A DNA stretch of 64,000 nt from Caulobacter vibrioides OR37. Its GTDB lineage: Bacteria; Pseudomonadota; Alphaproteobacteria; Caulobacterales; Caulobacteraceae. The stretch is taken from NCBI RefSeq assembly GCF_000372645.1, contig NZ_APMP01000014.1, positions 1-64,000 of the forward strand, in the 5' to 3' direction. Positions 33,316 through 42,065 of this stretch are shown piece by piece. Numbering within the stretch: position 1 is the stretch's first letter; each line of letters starts with the position of its first letter. The notes beneath the pieces are model-generated. The model ran no database searches and was not told where the DNA came from. It saw only the letters and a list, made by a program, of their open reading frames with translations. A program made the position numbers and the translations under genes.

Positions 33316-34572
33316 TCAACGGCCCTTCAGCGCGCGGCCGCTGACGACCGCGCCGGCGCCGAACTTGCCGCGCAGGGCGTCGATCGCGGTTTCGTTCTTG
33401 AGCGCGCGGCGCTCCTCGTCGGCGAACATGTCCGATCCTGCGGTCTCGGCGTCGACGAAGTCCGTGAGTCCCGCGCCGATCAGCCGATAGGCGAGTCCGC
33501 GCGGTTCGGCCGCGAGCAGAGCGCGGGCCACCTGGAACAGGGTGCGGGCCGTCTGGGTCGGCACCGCCAGGGTGCGGCGCCGGGTGTGGATCTTGAAGTC
33601 GGGCGTGCGCAGCTTCAGCGTCGCCACGCGACCGGCGACCCCTTCCTTGCGGGCCTGTTTGGCGACCTTTTCGCAGAGGGGCCAGAGTTCGTCCTCCAGG
33701 TCCTCGGACTTGTGCAGGTCGTCGTTGAAGGTGGTCTCGGCGCTGATCGTCTTGCGCGCCTGGTCGGGGTCGACGAGGCGGCTGTCCTGGCCTTGCGCCA
33801 GGCGGTGTAGGCGCAGACCGCCAGAGCCTAGACGATTGGCCAGCAGCTTCAGGTCGGCCGCGGCGATGTCGCCGACGGTCTTCAGCCCGATCTCCGCCAA
33901 GGACGAGACGGTCGCCGGTCCAACGCCCGGCAAGATGCTGACCGGCTTGTCGGCCAGGAAGGCTTGCGCCTCGGCCGCCCCGATCGCCGAAAAGCCGCGC
34001 GGCTTGTCCAGTTCCGAGGCGATCTTGGCCAGGAACTTGTTGGGCGCCAGACCGATCGAGACCGTGAGCCCGATGTCCCGCTCGATCTCCGCCTGCAGCC
34101 GCGCCAGCATCTGGGCGGGCTTGGCGCCGTGCAGGCGCTCGGTGCCGGTCAGGTCCATCCACGCCTCGTCCAGCGACAGCGGCTGGATCAGCGGCGTCAG
34201 CTTGTCGAGCTTCTCGTGAATGCGGGCGCTCTCGTGCTTGTATTTGGCGAAGTTCGGCTTGATGACGACGGCGTCGGGGCACAGTTTCAACGCCTTGAAC
34301 ATCGGCATGGCCGAGCGCGCGCCGCTCATGCGGGCGATGTAGCAGGCGGTGGTCACCACCCCGCGTTTGCCGCCGCCGACGATCACCGGCTTGTCGCGCA
34401 GCTCCGGCGCGTCGCGCTTTTCCACCGAGGCGTAGAAGGCGTCGCAATCCAGGTGGGCGATCGAGAGGGTTCCCAGCTCCTCGTGAAAGACCGTGCGCGG
34501 CGAGGCGCAGGACGGACAGCGGGCGGCCTTGGCGCCGCCGGTCCACCCGCAGTCGCGACAGAGGGCCTTCAT
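33316..34572 (-). CDS. dinB: DNA polymerase IV (Y family) with N-terminal zinc ribbon
   Basis: A 418-residue translesion polymerase. Palm carboxylates are in AHLDCDAFYASVEKRD and QPLSLDEAWMDLTG; the helix-hairpin-helix LPGVGPATVSSLAEIGL and little-finger domain follow. In front of the catalytic core lies an unusual 30-residue zinc ribbon, CRDCGW...ARCPSC (about residues 5-22). ATG 34572 includes the ribbon; the ATG at 34599 would add nine residues. The gene is the last of a minus-strand group with the HAD and ROK genes, 9 bases after the ROK stop. Confidence 0.93.
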   Translation of the reverse strand: MKALCRDCGWTGGAKAARCPSCASPRTVFHEELGTLSIAHLDCDAFYASVEKRDAPELRDKPVIVGGGKRGVVTTACYIARMSGARSAMPMFKALKLCPDAVVIKPNFAKYKHESARIHEKLDKLTPLIQPLSLDEAWMDLTGTERLHGAKPAQMLARLQAEIERDIGLTVSIGLAPNKFLAKIASELDKPRGFSAIGAAEAQAFLADKPVSILPGVGPATVSSLAEIGLKTVGDIAAADLKLLANRLGSGGLRLHRLAQGQDSRLVDPDQARKTISAETTFNDDLHKSEDLEDELWPLCEKVAKQARKEGVAGRVATLKLRTPDFKIHTRRRTLAVPTQTARTLFQVARALLAAEPRGLAYRLIGAGLTDFVDAETAGSDMFADEERRALKNETAIDALRGKFGAGAVVSGRALKGR

Positions 34573-34580
34573 GGTGGGGC

Positions 34581-35471
34581 CTAGACCTCTGGCGGCCACA
34601 GCCAGGCCGCGCCGCGCACGCCGGAGCTGTCGCCGTGGATGGCCTTGCGGACCGGGGTCTCGAAGACGTCGGAGAACACGTGGGGACCGATGGCCGCCGG
34701 CAGGCGGTCGTAGAGAGCGTCGATGTTCGACATCCCGCCGCCCAGCACGATGGCGTCCGGATCGATCAGGTCGCAGATCATGGCCAAGCCCCGGGAGAGG
34801 CGATCAACATAGCGGTCCAGCGCCGCCTCGGCCGCCGCGTCCTCGGCCTCGATCGCGGCCACGGCGTCCTGGCCGGTCGGGAACCCCGCGTCCCGGGCGA
34901 AGGCCGGCCCCGCGATCCAGGTTTCCAGACAGCCCTTGCGGCCGCACCAGCAGTCGCGACCGGGATATTCCTCGGGCCTGGGCCAGGGCAGGGGCGCGTG
35001 GCCCCACTCGCCGCCGACGCCGTTGTGGCCCTCGACGATCTGGCCATTCACGACGACTCCGCCGCCGCAACCGGTGCCGAGGATCGCCGCGAAGACCACG
35101 GCCGCCCCCGCGCCGGCGCCGTCGGCGGCTTCGGAAAGGGCCAGGCAGTTGGCGTCGTTGGCCAGTCGAACCGGACGCGCCAGGCGCTGTTCGAGGTCGT
35201 CGCTGAAGCGCTGGCCGTTCAGATAGAGACTGTTGGCGTTGCGGATCAGGCCCGAGCGGGGCGAGATCGAGCCGGGGATGCCCATGCCCAGCCGGGCGCA
35301 GGTCGCGCCGGCCATGGATTCGGCGTCGGCCACGAGCTCGGCCACCACGTCCAGCGCCGCGTCGTAGCGCCCGGGATTTGGCTTTCGCACCCTGGCCACG
35401 AACGCTCCGGCCTCATCGAGCGCGGCCGCCTCGATCTTGGTGCCCCCGAAGTCGACGCCGAAACGGATCAT
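34581..35471 (-). CDS. ROK family sugar kinase (fructokinase/GlcNAc kinase-like)
   Basis: A 296-residue kinase. The ATP-binding phosphate loop is GVDFGGTKIEAAALDE. A ROK signature covers GTGCGGGVVVNGQIVEGHNG, with the histidine in GEWGHAPLP and the zinc-binding loop CWCGRKGCLETW. It phosphorylates a hexose, probably fructose, mannose or N-acetylglucosamine. ATG 35471 overlaps the end of the upstream HAD gene by 4 bases. No DNA-binding domain, so not a ROK repressor. Confidence 0.88.
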   Translation of the reverse strand: MIRFGVDFGGTKIEAAALDEAGAFVARVRKPNPGRYDAALDVVAELVADAESMAGATCARLGMGIPGSISPRSGLIRNANSLYLNGQRFSDDLEQRLARPVRLANDANCLALSEAADGAGAGAAVVFAAILGTGCGGGVVVNGQIVEGHNGVGGEWGHAPLPWPRPEEYPGRDCWCGRKGCLETWIAGPAFARDAGFPTGQDAVAAIEAEDAAAEAALDRYVDRLSRGLAMICDLIDPDAIVLGGGMSNIDALYDRLPAAIGPHVFSDVFETPVRKAIHGDSSGVRGAAWLWPPEV

Positions 35472-36115
35472 TGAAAGAGACGCTCCTCGATCGCCGTCTT
35501 CAGCCGCGACCACTCGTCGATGCGGACGTGGCGGTCCGGCGCCGAGGGGGCGAGGGGGCGCAGGCGCTCGTCGCTGACCATCTGGAACCGGCCGACGTCC
35601 GGCGCCTTTTCCGCCACCGAATCCAGCTGCGGCAACAGGTCGTCTATGAACACCGCGCGGCCCGTGGTGCGGCCGGCCAGGTCGGCGGCGGGCGGTCCCT
35701 TGAGCCCGCTGTTGATGATCAGCGGATAGTCGAAGCCGTGGGTTTTCAGCCACTGGATGCGCGCCTGCCGGCCGTGCTCGGGCGCGTTGGTGAGAATCAC
35801 GACCTCGGCGCGGGTCGACAGGTCGGCCAGGGCGTCGGCCGCGCCCTCCGCCGGGGCCAGGACATCGGCGCCGTCGCGGAAGAAGTCGTCGAACAGCGCC
35901 TTGCCGGCGATGAGATCGATGTGTTCGGTCTCGCCAGGGCGATAGATGTTCTGGAACAGCGCGAAACGATCGACCCGCAGCTCGAAGCCGTGGCGTTCGA
36001 CGAACGTGCCGAAACCGCGCATGAACTGAGCCAGGACCTCGTCGACATCGACGATGACCAGCGGCGAGGTCGGCGAGACGGCGCAGGCCTGGAGGTCTGA
36101 GTAGCGCGGTTCCAT
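35468..36115 (-). CDS. HAD-like hydrolase
   Basis: A 215-residue haloacid-dehalogenase-fold protein. Motif I is VIVDVDEVLAQFM (nucleophile Asp in DVDEV), motif II is in VVILTNAPEH (Thr), and motif IV is in GRAVFIDDLLPQLDSV (DD). The cap segment between motifs I and II is helical, as in small-molecule phosphatases. The substrate is unknown. It shares an ATGA overlap with the ROK kinase and is divergent from divK with about 120 bases between them. Confidence 0.82.
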   Translation of the reverse strand: MEPRYSDLQACAVSPTSPLVIVDVDEVLAQFMRGFGTFVERHGFELRVDRFALFQNIYRPGETEHIDLIAGKALFDDFFRDGADVLAPAEGAADALADLSTRAEVVILTNAPEHGRQARIQWLKTHGFDYPLIINSGLKGPPAADLAGRTTGRAVFIDDLLPQLDSVAEKAPDVGRFQMVSDERLRPLAPSAPDRHVRIDEWSRLKTAIEERLFQ

Positions 36116-36236
36116 GAGCTTCGATTGGCCGGTGTTAACGCGATTAGCGGGGGCTTAAGGATATCCGTGCCATCAGGTTCTGGAAGACGGCGCGAATCCC
36201 TAGGCGTTGTCACGTGACCGTTTGGTCGGGGTAAGG

Positions 36237-36614
36237 ATGACGAAGAAGGTCCTCATCGTGGAGGATAACGAGCTGAACATGAAGCTCTTTCATGATCTGC
36301 TCGAGGCCCAGGGGTACGAGACCCTGCAGACCCGCGAGGGTCTGTCGGCGCTGTCCATCGCCCGCGACAACAAGCCCGACCTGATTCTGATGGACATCCA
36401 GCTGCCCGAGATCTCGGGCCTGGAAGTCACCAAGTGGCTCAAGGAAGACGACGACCTGGCCCATATCCCGGTGGTGGCCGTCACCGCCTTCGCCATGAAA
36501 GGCGATGAGGAGCGCATCCGCGAGGGCGGCTGCGAGGCCTATATCTCCAAGCCCATCTCGGTGGTCCACTTCCTCGACACCATCAAGCGTCTGCTGGAAA
36601 GGCAACCCGCATGA
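36237..36614 (+). CDS. divK: Single-domain response regulator DivK
   Basis: A 125-residue receiver with acidic pocket residues in [12 protein letters not shown], phospho-acceptor Asp53 ([13 protein letters not shown]), the threonine in [12 protein letters not shown] and Lys in YISKPISV. DivK is phosphorylated by DivJ and dephosphorylated by PleC at opposite poles; phospho-DivK switches PleC to kinase and blocks DivL-CckA, lowering CtrA activity. It differs from my memory of C. crescentus DivK at only a couple of residues. TTAA half-sites upstream (36135, 36155) hint at CtrA control but do not fit the full 7-base-spaced site. The stop overlaps the pleD ATG. Confidence 0.97.
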   Translation: MTKKVLIVEDNELNMKLFHDLLEAQGYETLQTREGLSALSIARDNKPDLILMDIQLPEISGLEVTKWLKEDDDLAHIPVVAVTAFAMKGDEERIREGGCEAYISKPISVVHFLDTIKRLLERQPA

Positions 36615-37975
36615 GCGCGCGGATCCTCGTCGTCGATGACATCGAGGCCAATGTTCGCTTGCTCGAAGCCAAGCTGGTGGCCGAGTACTATGAGGTGTCG
36701 ACCGCGATGGACGGGCCGACGGCCCTATCCATGGCGGCGCGCGACCTGCCCGACATCATTCTGCTGGACGTCATGATGCCCGGCATGGACGGCTTCACGG
36801 TCTGCCAGAAGCTGAAGGAAGATCCCGCCACCCGCCACATCCCGGTCGTGCTGATCACGGCTCTGGACGGCCGCGCCGATCGCATCCAGGGGCTCGAGGC
36901 CGGGGCCGCCGACTTCCTGACCAAGCCTATCGACGACGTGATGCTGTTCGCTCGGGTGCGCAGCCTGACCCGTTTCAAGCTGGTGATCGACGAACTGCGC
37001 CAGCGCGAGGCCTCCGGACGTCGCATGGGCGTGATCGCCGGCGCCGCCGCCCGTCTGGACGGCCAGGGCGGCCGGGTGCTGATCATCGACGACAACGAAC
37101 GCCAGGCCCAAAGGGTCGCGGCGGAGTTGGGCGTCGAGCACCGGCCCGTTGTCGAGAGCGATCCCGAAAAGGCCAAGATCAGCGCCGGCGGTCCGGTCGA
37201 CCTGGTCATCATCAACGCCGCCGCCCGCGGCTTCGACGGCCTGCGCCTGACCGCGGCCCTGCGCTCGGAAGAGCGAACCCGCCATCTGCCGATCCTGGCC
37301 ATGGTGGATCCCGACGATCGCGCCCGCATGGTCAAGGCGCTGGAAATCGGGGTGAACGACATCCTGCCGCGTCCGATCGACCCGCAGGAACTGGCCGCTC
37401 GCGCCAGGACGCAGATCCGCCGCAAGCGCTACACCGACTACCTGCGCAACAATCTGGATCAGTCGCTGGAACTGGCGGTCACTGACCAGCTGACCGGCCT
37501 GCACAACCGTCGCTACATGACCGGCCAGCTCGACTCGCTGGTCAAGCGCGCCACGATGGGCGGCGAGCCGGTCTCGGCCCTGCTGATCGACATCGACTTC
37601 TTCAAGAAGATCAACGACACCTTTGGCCACGATATCGGCGACGAGGTGCTGCGCGAATTCGCCCTGCGCCTGGCGTCGAACGTGCGCGCCATCGACCTGC
37701 CCTGCCGTTTTGGCGGCGAGGAGTTCGTGGTGATCATGCCGGAGACCAGCTTGGCCGACGCGCTGCGCATCGCCGAACGAATCCGGATGCACGTCTCGGG
37801 CTCGCCCTTCAAGGTCGCCCATGGCGAGGAGCTGCTGACGGTGACGATCTCGGTCGGCGTCTCGGCCACCAGCGGCGCGGGCGACACCCCCGAGGCCCTG
37901 CTGAAAAGGGCCGACGAGGGCGTCTACCAAGCCAAGGCCTCGGGGCGTAACGCGGTGGTCGGCAAGGCGGCCTGA
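36611..37975 (+). CDS. pleD: Diguanylate cyclase response regulator PleD
   Basis: A 454-residue protein with a phospho-accepting receiver (Asp53), a second adaptor receiver (about 150-285) lacking a full acceptor site, and a GGDEF domain (about 290-454). The active-site motif is GGEEF, and the inhibitory RxxD site is RAID, five residues before it. Phosphorylated PleD dimerises and makes c-di-GMP at the stalked pole, driving flagellar ejection, stalk growth and holdfast formation. It overlaps divK by 4 bases (ATGA). Confidence 0.97.
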   Translation: MSARILVVDDIEANVRLLEAKLVAEYYEVSTAMDGPTALSMAARDLPDIILLDVMMPGMDGFTVCQKLKEDPATRHIPVVLITALDGRADRIQGLEAGAADFLTKPIDDVMLFARVRSLTRFKLVIDELRQREASGRRMGVIAGAAARLDGQGGRVLIIDDNERQAQRVAAELGVEHRPVVESDPEKAKISAGGPVDLVIINAAARGFDGLRLTAALRSEERTRHLPILAMVDPDDRARMVKALEIGVNDILPRPIDPQELAARARTQIRRKRYTDYLRNNLDQSLELAVTDQLTGLHNRRYMTGQLDSLVKRATMGGEPVSALLIDIDFFKKINDTFGHDIGDEVLREFALRLASNVRAIDLPCRFGGEEFVVIMPETSLADALRIAERIRMHVSGSPFKVAHGEELLTVTISVGVSATSGAGDTPEALLKRADEGVYQAKASGRNAVVGKAA

Positions 37976-38085
37976 CGGCTTCACCCTGATCGTTGGCCGT
38001 CCAAGGCCAAGGCGCTTGCCCCACTTTTCGTTGGAAGTGGCTTTCCGTCCTTGCACGGATTATGCGCTCGGGTGAAATCTCCCGA

Positions 38086-39756
38086 ATGAAAAAGACGCTT
38101 ACCCTCGGTCTCGCCGTCGCCGCCATTTCGACGGCTTTCTCCGTCCAGGCCTCGACGATCTCGGTCAAACCGGATCCCAAGCTGGTCGTCGTGATCTCGA
38201 TCGACCAGTTCAGCGCCAACCTCTACGCCCAGCATCGGCCCGAGTTCGTGGGCGGACTGAAGACCCTGAGCCAGGGGATTGTCTATCCCAACGGCTACCA
38301 GTCGCACGCGATGACCGAGACCTGCCCGGGCCATTCGACCTTGTTGACCGGCAAGCACCCCAACAAGACCGGCATCAGCGCCAACGACTGGTACGACCGC
38401 GCCGCGGGCAAGCAGGTCTATTGCCTGGGCGACCCTTCCGTGACCCTGGCCGATGACCCAAAGGGCAAGCCCGTCAGCCCGGCCAACCTGGTGGTCACGA
38501 CCTATGGCGACTGGCTCAAGGCGGTCTCGCCCCGCAGCCGCGTATTCGGCGTTTCGGGCAAGGACCGCGGCGCGATCACCATGTCCGGGCATCAAGCCGA
38601 TGGTCAGTTCTGGTTCCAGCCGGGCTTTGGCTTCACGACCTGGGTTCCTTCGGGCCAGACCGCCGAGGACCGCCTCAAGCCCGTCGCCGCCTTCAACGCC
38701 AAGCTGGCGGCGGATCTGAAAGCGCATCCTTACGTCTGGGACTACGCCAAGGCTTCGGCCGGCCGCTGCAAGGCGCTGGAGGCCGACTACGAGACCGGCG
38801 GGCGCTCCTGGCGCGCGGCGCTGCCGCTCGCTCCGGCGACCAGTCAGGCCGACAAACTCCGCGACCTCTACGCCAGCCCGTTCACCGACCAGGCGACGCT
38901 GGATCTGGCCACGCGGCTGCGCGAAACCTACGGCCTCGGCGACGGACCGCAAGTGGACCTGCTGACCATCAGCCTTTCGGCCACCGACTTCATTGGCCAT
39001 CGCTTTGGCACGCGCGGCCCCGAGATGTGCGACCAAATCGCGCGGCTGGATGATCGTCTGGGGGCGTTCCTCAAGAGCCTGGACAAGGTCAAGGGCGGGG
39101 TGCTGGTCGTCCTGGCCGCCGACCACGGCGGCGCCGACTTCGCCGAGCGCCTGCACGGCGAGGGCTATGACATGGAGCGCGTCATCGGCAAGCCGTGGCT
39201 GGCCAAGCTGAACGCCCAGGTTCGCGCCGACCTGAACCTGTCGTGGGATCCGCTGGTCGCCGATGGCGGCATCGATCAGATCTACGTCGTGGGGCCCGAT
39301 CGCAAGACGCCGTCGATCACCGACCGCGCCCGGATCACCGCCGACGCCCTGGCGATCATCAACCGCGAGCCCGTCGTGGCCCAGGCCTTCGACGCCCAGG
39401 CCCTGCTGACGATGGAGCCGGCGCCGGCCGACGCCTCCCCCGAGGAACTGTCCGTGGCCGAGCGTATGCGGCGCAGCGTCTATCCCGGCCGCACGGGTGA
39501 CATCCTGATCGCCTTCCGCCCGGACCGCGTGCCGTCGACGCCCGGGCCGGCCTATGTCTCGACCCACGGCAGCCCCTGGGACTACGACCGCCGCGTCCCG
39601 ATCCTGTTCTGGTGGAAGGGCGCGACCCCGCACGAGCGCGTCCTGCCGCTCGATACGGTCGACATCGCCCCGACGATCGCCGCCATCACCGGCGTCAAGC
39701 CGGCGGCGGATATCGATGGCGTCTGCCGGCCGCTGGTTTACGGCCAGGGTTGCTGA
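38086..39756 (+). CDS. PafA/SPAP-type alkaline phosphatase
   Basis: A 556-residue exported phosphatase. A signal peptide covers about 1-23 (ends SVQAS). The metal-binding VVVISIDQF start of the fold is followed by the nucleophile segment AMTETCPGHSTLLTG (probable Thr79). Later come TISLSATDFIGHRFG, VVLAADHGG and the C-terminal histidine in DTVDIAPTIAAITG. This is the threonine-nucleophile, zinc-dependent family (PafA, Sphingomonas SPAP) that frees phosphate from monoesters and diesters in the periplasm and is usually insensitive to phosphate. ATG 38086 starts the signal peptide. Confidence 0.9.
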   Translation: MKKTLTLGLAVAAISTAFSVQASTISVKPDPKLVVVISIDQFSANLYAQHRPEFVGGLKTLSQGIVYPNGYQSHAMTETCPGHSTLLTGKHPNKTGISANDWYDRAAGKQVYCLGDPSVTLADDPKGKPVSPANLVVTTYGDWLKAVSPRSRVFGVSGKDRGAITMSGHQADGQFWFQPGFGFTTWVPSGQTAEDRLKPVAAFNAKLAADLKAHPYVWDYAKASAGRCKALEADYETGGRSWRAALPLAPATSQADKLRDLYASPFTDQATLDLATRLRETYGLGDGPQVDLLTISLSATDFIGHRFGTRGPEMCDQIARLDDRLGAFLKSLDKVKGGVLVVLAADHGGADFAERLHGEGYDMERVIGKPWLAKLNAQVRADLNLSWDPLVADGGIDQIYVVGPDRKTPSITDRARITADALAIINREPVVAQAFDAQALLTMEPAPADASPEELSVAERMRRSVYPGRTGDILIAFRPDRVPSTPGPAYVSTHGSPWDYDRRVPILFWWKGATPHERVLPLDTVDIAPTIAAITGVKPAADIDGVCRPLVYGQGC

Positions 39757-39810
39757 GGGACGCCATGTAGCGTCGCGTCTAAACGCGGCGCTCCCCGTTC
39801 CCGGAACGCA

Positions 39811-39842
39811 AAAACGCCCGGCTATCTCTAGCCGGGCGTTTT
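39811..39842. terminator. Bidirectional terminator between phosphatase and rpmG
   Basis: A perfect 14-bp stem (39811-39824 with 39829-39842, AAAACGCCCGGCTA and complement) has loop TCTC and A/T-rich ends on both sides. It serves two convergent genes. Confidence 0.9.
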
Positions 39843-39867
39843 CATGTCTCAGCGCTGAAGGGCGATC

Positions 39868-40035
39868 TTACTTGATCTTGCCTTCGCGGAATTCGACGTG
39901 CTTGCGCACGACCGGATCGTACTTCTTCAGCACCATCTTTTCGGTCTTGGTGCGGGCGTTCTTCTTGGTCACGTAGAAGAAGCCGGTGTCCGCCGTCGAG
40001 TTCAGGCGGATCTTGATGGAAGCCGGTTTGGCCAT
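39868..40035 (-). CDS. rpmG: 50S ribosomal protein L33
   Basis: A 55-residue basic ribosomal protein of the large subunit. It begins [20 protein letters not shown], continues [20 protein letters not shown] and ends [10 protein letters not shown]. This is the cysteine-free form of L33, not dependent on zinc. Codon use is strongly biased, as for other ribosomal genes. It is too short for standard length cut-offs but unmistakable. Confidence 0.96.
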   Translation of the reverse strand: MAKPASIKIRLNSTADTGFFYVTKKNARTKTEKMVLKKYDPVVRKHVEFREGKIK

Positions 40036-40137
40036 GGTCGAATCCCTGCGGTGGTCGCGCAGGTTCCCGCGCGCTGGAAATAAGAGGCGCGGAACATACT
40101 CATCGGAGACTCAAAGTCAATTCCCGAAAGGACGGGC

Positions 40138-40866
40138 TCAGAGATGCGTCAGGCGTCTCTGGCCGTTCAGGAAGCGCATGAAGGGCGCGGGGCGTCCGGT
40201 CTCCGCCAGGCGCTGGCCGACCTCATGCAGCACGAAGCGGGTGATATTGGGCAGGTCCAGGGCCATGGCCTCCTGGAAGTCGACCCAGGCGATCTCGTCC
40301 AGCTCGCCGCAGTCCGGACGGCGATCCAGCGACAGCAGCGCCTCGGCCGGGGCCATGAAGAAGCGGGCGTCGAAGCGGCGCGGCCGATAGGGCGGGGTGA
40401 TGGCGCGCGCCACGAAGCTGAGCGGCAAGAGGTCAGGCAGGGCGCCCTGGGCCAGGAACGGCCGCCAGGGTCCCGCGCCGGGGCGCTCAGGGGCGGCCTT
40501 GGCCAGCAGCAGGCCGGTCTCCTCGAAGGTCTCGCGCACCGCCGCCAAGGCCAGGGCGCGGGCCAGGCGGGCGGGCTTTGGATGGCGGGATTCCAGGGCC
40601 AGCCGCGCGGCGACCTCGGGCGCGAGCTCCGTGGCGCTGGGGGCGTCATAGTCGGTGCGATCGACCCTGCCGCCGGGAAACACCCACTTGTCGGGCATGA
40701 AGGCGTGGCCGTGGTTGCGGCGGCCCATCAGCAGCCGAGGCGAGGGCCCGTCGGTGCGGACGATGATCACCGTCGCCGCGTGCTTGGGCCTCAGCGCCGC
40801 GCCCGTCTCGCGCACGGCGCCGTCGTTGATCGTGTCGAATTTGGCGTCGATCGGCGGCAGGCTCAT
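40138..40866 (-). CDS. NUDIX hydrolase
   Basis: A 242-residue NUDIX-fold protein. The Nudix box is split by an insert: the first half is WVFPGGRVD and the second, about 40 residues on, AAVRETFEETGLLL (REUxEExGU). It thus resembles the long NUDT19-like or CoA-type hydrolases with an insertion in the box. The substrate is unknown: a nucleoside diphosphate linked to another moiety. Confidence 0.85.
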   Translation of the reverse strand: MSLPPIDAKFDTINDGAVRETGAALRPKHAATVIIVRTDGPSPRLLMGRRNHGHAFMPDKWVFPGGRVDRTDYDAPSATELAPEVAARLALESRHPKPARLARALALAAVRETFEETGLLLAKAAPERPGAGPWRPFLAQGALPDLLPLSFVARAITPPYRPRRFDARFFMAPAEALLSLDRRPDCGELDEIAWVDFQEAMALDLPNITRFVLHEVGQRLAETGRPAPFMRFLNGQRRLTHL

Positions 40867-40913
40867 GCGCCGAGGTTAGACCGATCGCGCGTCGTGAAAA
40901 GGCCGACGTAACG

Positions 40914-42065
40914 TCAGGCGTTTTCCGAGCGGGCCGCCCGCGCCGCGAACCACGGGGTGATGCGCCGCAGCGCCTCCTCGACCTCCGCCGTCGACACCGC
41001 GAAGCTGAATCGGATGAAGCGGTGGCCCTCCACCGGGTCGAAGTCGACGCCCGGGGCGGCGCAGACGCCGGTGTCGCGCAGCAGGTCCGTGCAGAACCCC
41101 AGCGAGTCGTCGGTCAGGTGGCCGATGTCGGCCCAGATGTAGAAGGCGCCGTCCGGCGGGGCGATCCTGCGCAGGCCCAGCGCCGGCAGGGCGTCGAGCA
41201 TCAGCGCGCGATTGGCGCGGTAGACGTCGATATGGCCTTCCAGCTCGTCGATGCAGTCCATGGCCGCCAGACCCGCGTGCTGGCTCAGCGAGGGCGCGGT
41301 CAGGAAGAGATTGCCGACATAGGCCCGGGCGCGATCCAGGTCCTCGCCCTTGGGCGTCAGCAGCCATCCCAACCGCCAGCCGGCCATGCTGAAGTACTTG
41401 CTGAAGCTGTTGACGATCAGGGCGTCGGGCGCGAACTCCAGCATCGAGGGCGTGCGGCCCGCATAGCTGAGGCCGTGATAGATCTCGTCGCTGATGATGC
41501 GAACCCCGCGCTCGCGGCAGACCCTGGCGATCGCCTCCAATTCATCGGGCGCGATGATCGTGCCGGTCGGATTGGCGGGGCTGGCGATGATCACGCCAGC
41601 GGGAGCGGGCTCCAGCGCGGCCAGATGCCGGGCGGTCAGCTGGAAACGATCCTCGGGGCCGCAGGCGATCTCGATCGGATCCAGGTGCAGCGCCTTGATC
41701 GTGTTGCGATAGGCGACATAGCCGGGCCGTGCGATCGCGATCCTGTCGCCGGGTTTGAAGACGCTGGACAGCGCCAGAACGAGCGCCGGCGAGGCGCCGC
41801 AGGTCAGGACGATCCGCTCGGGCTCGACCTGAACGCCATACAGGGCCTGGTAGCGCTCGGCGATCCGCGCGCGCAGGGCCGGGCTTTCCCAATAGCCCAT
41901 CGCCTCGGCGTCGAGGATCTCGTGAGCCTTGGCCAGCGCCTTGCTGGGCGCGCCGGTCGAAGGCTGGCCGAACTCCATATGGATGATCGAGCGGCCTTCC
42001 ATCTTCAGCTGATGGGCCAGGCGGCTGATGGCGATGGCGTGGAAGGGTTCGATCTCGGCGCGCAT
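40914..42065 (-). CDS. Class I/II pyridoxal-phosphate aminotransferase
   Basis: A 383-residue fold type I aminotransferase. The N terminus has IIHMEFGQPSTGAPSKALAK. The cofactor region includes SPANPTGTIIAPDELEAIA and ISDEIYHGLSYAG, and the Schiff-base lysine is in IVNSFSKYFSMAGWRLGW. The carboxylate-binding arginine is in GHRFIRFSFAV. The specificity cannot be read; aspartate- or aromatic-type substrates are typical. Its ATG overlaps the rnr stop by one base (TAATG), so it is translated with rnr. Confidence 0.88.
   Translation of the reverse strand: MRAEIEPFHAIAISRLAHQLKMEGRSIIHMEFGQPSTGAPSKALAKAHEILDAEAMGYWESPALRARIAERYQALYGVQVEPERIVLTCGASPALVLALSSVFKPGDRIAIARPGYVAYRNTIKALHLDPIEIACGPEDRFQLTARHLAALEPAPAGVIIASPANPTGTIIAPDELEAIARVCRERGVRIISDEIYHGLSYAGRTPSMLEFAPDALIVNSFSKYFSMAGWRLGWLLTPKGEDLDRARAYVGNLFLTAPSLSQHAGLAAMDCIDELEGHIDVYRANRALMLDALPALGLRRIAPPDGAFYIWADIGHLTDDSLGFCTDLLRDTGVCAAPGVDFDPVEGHRFIRFSFAVSTAEVEEALRRITPWFAARAARSENA

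Noticed and set aside
36121..36236. A CtrA box upstream of divK
   Set aside because: TTAA at 36135 and 36155 are 16 bases apart, not the 7-base spacing of the full site. Only half-sites can be claimed.
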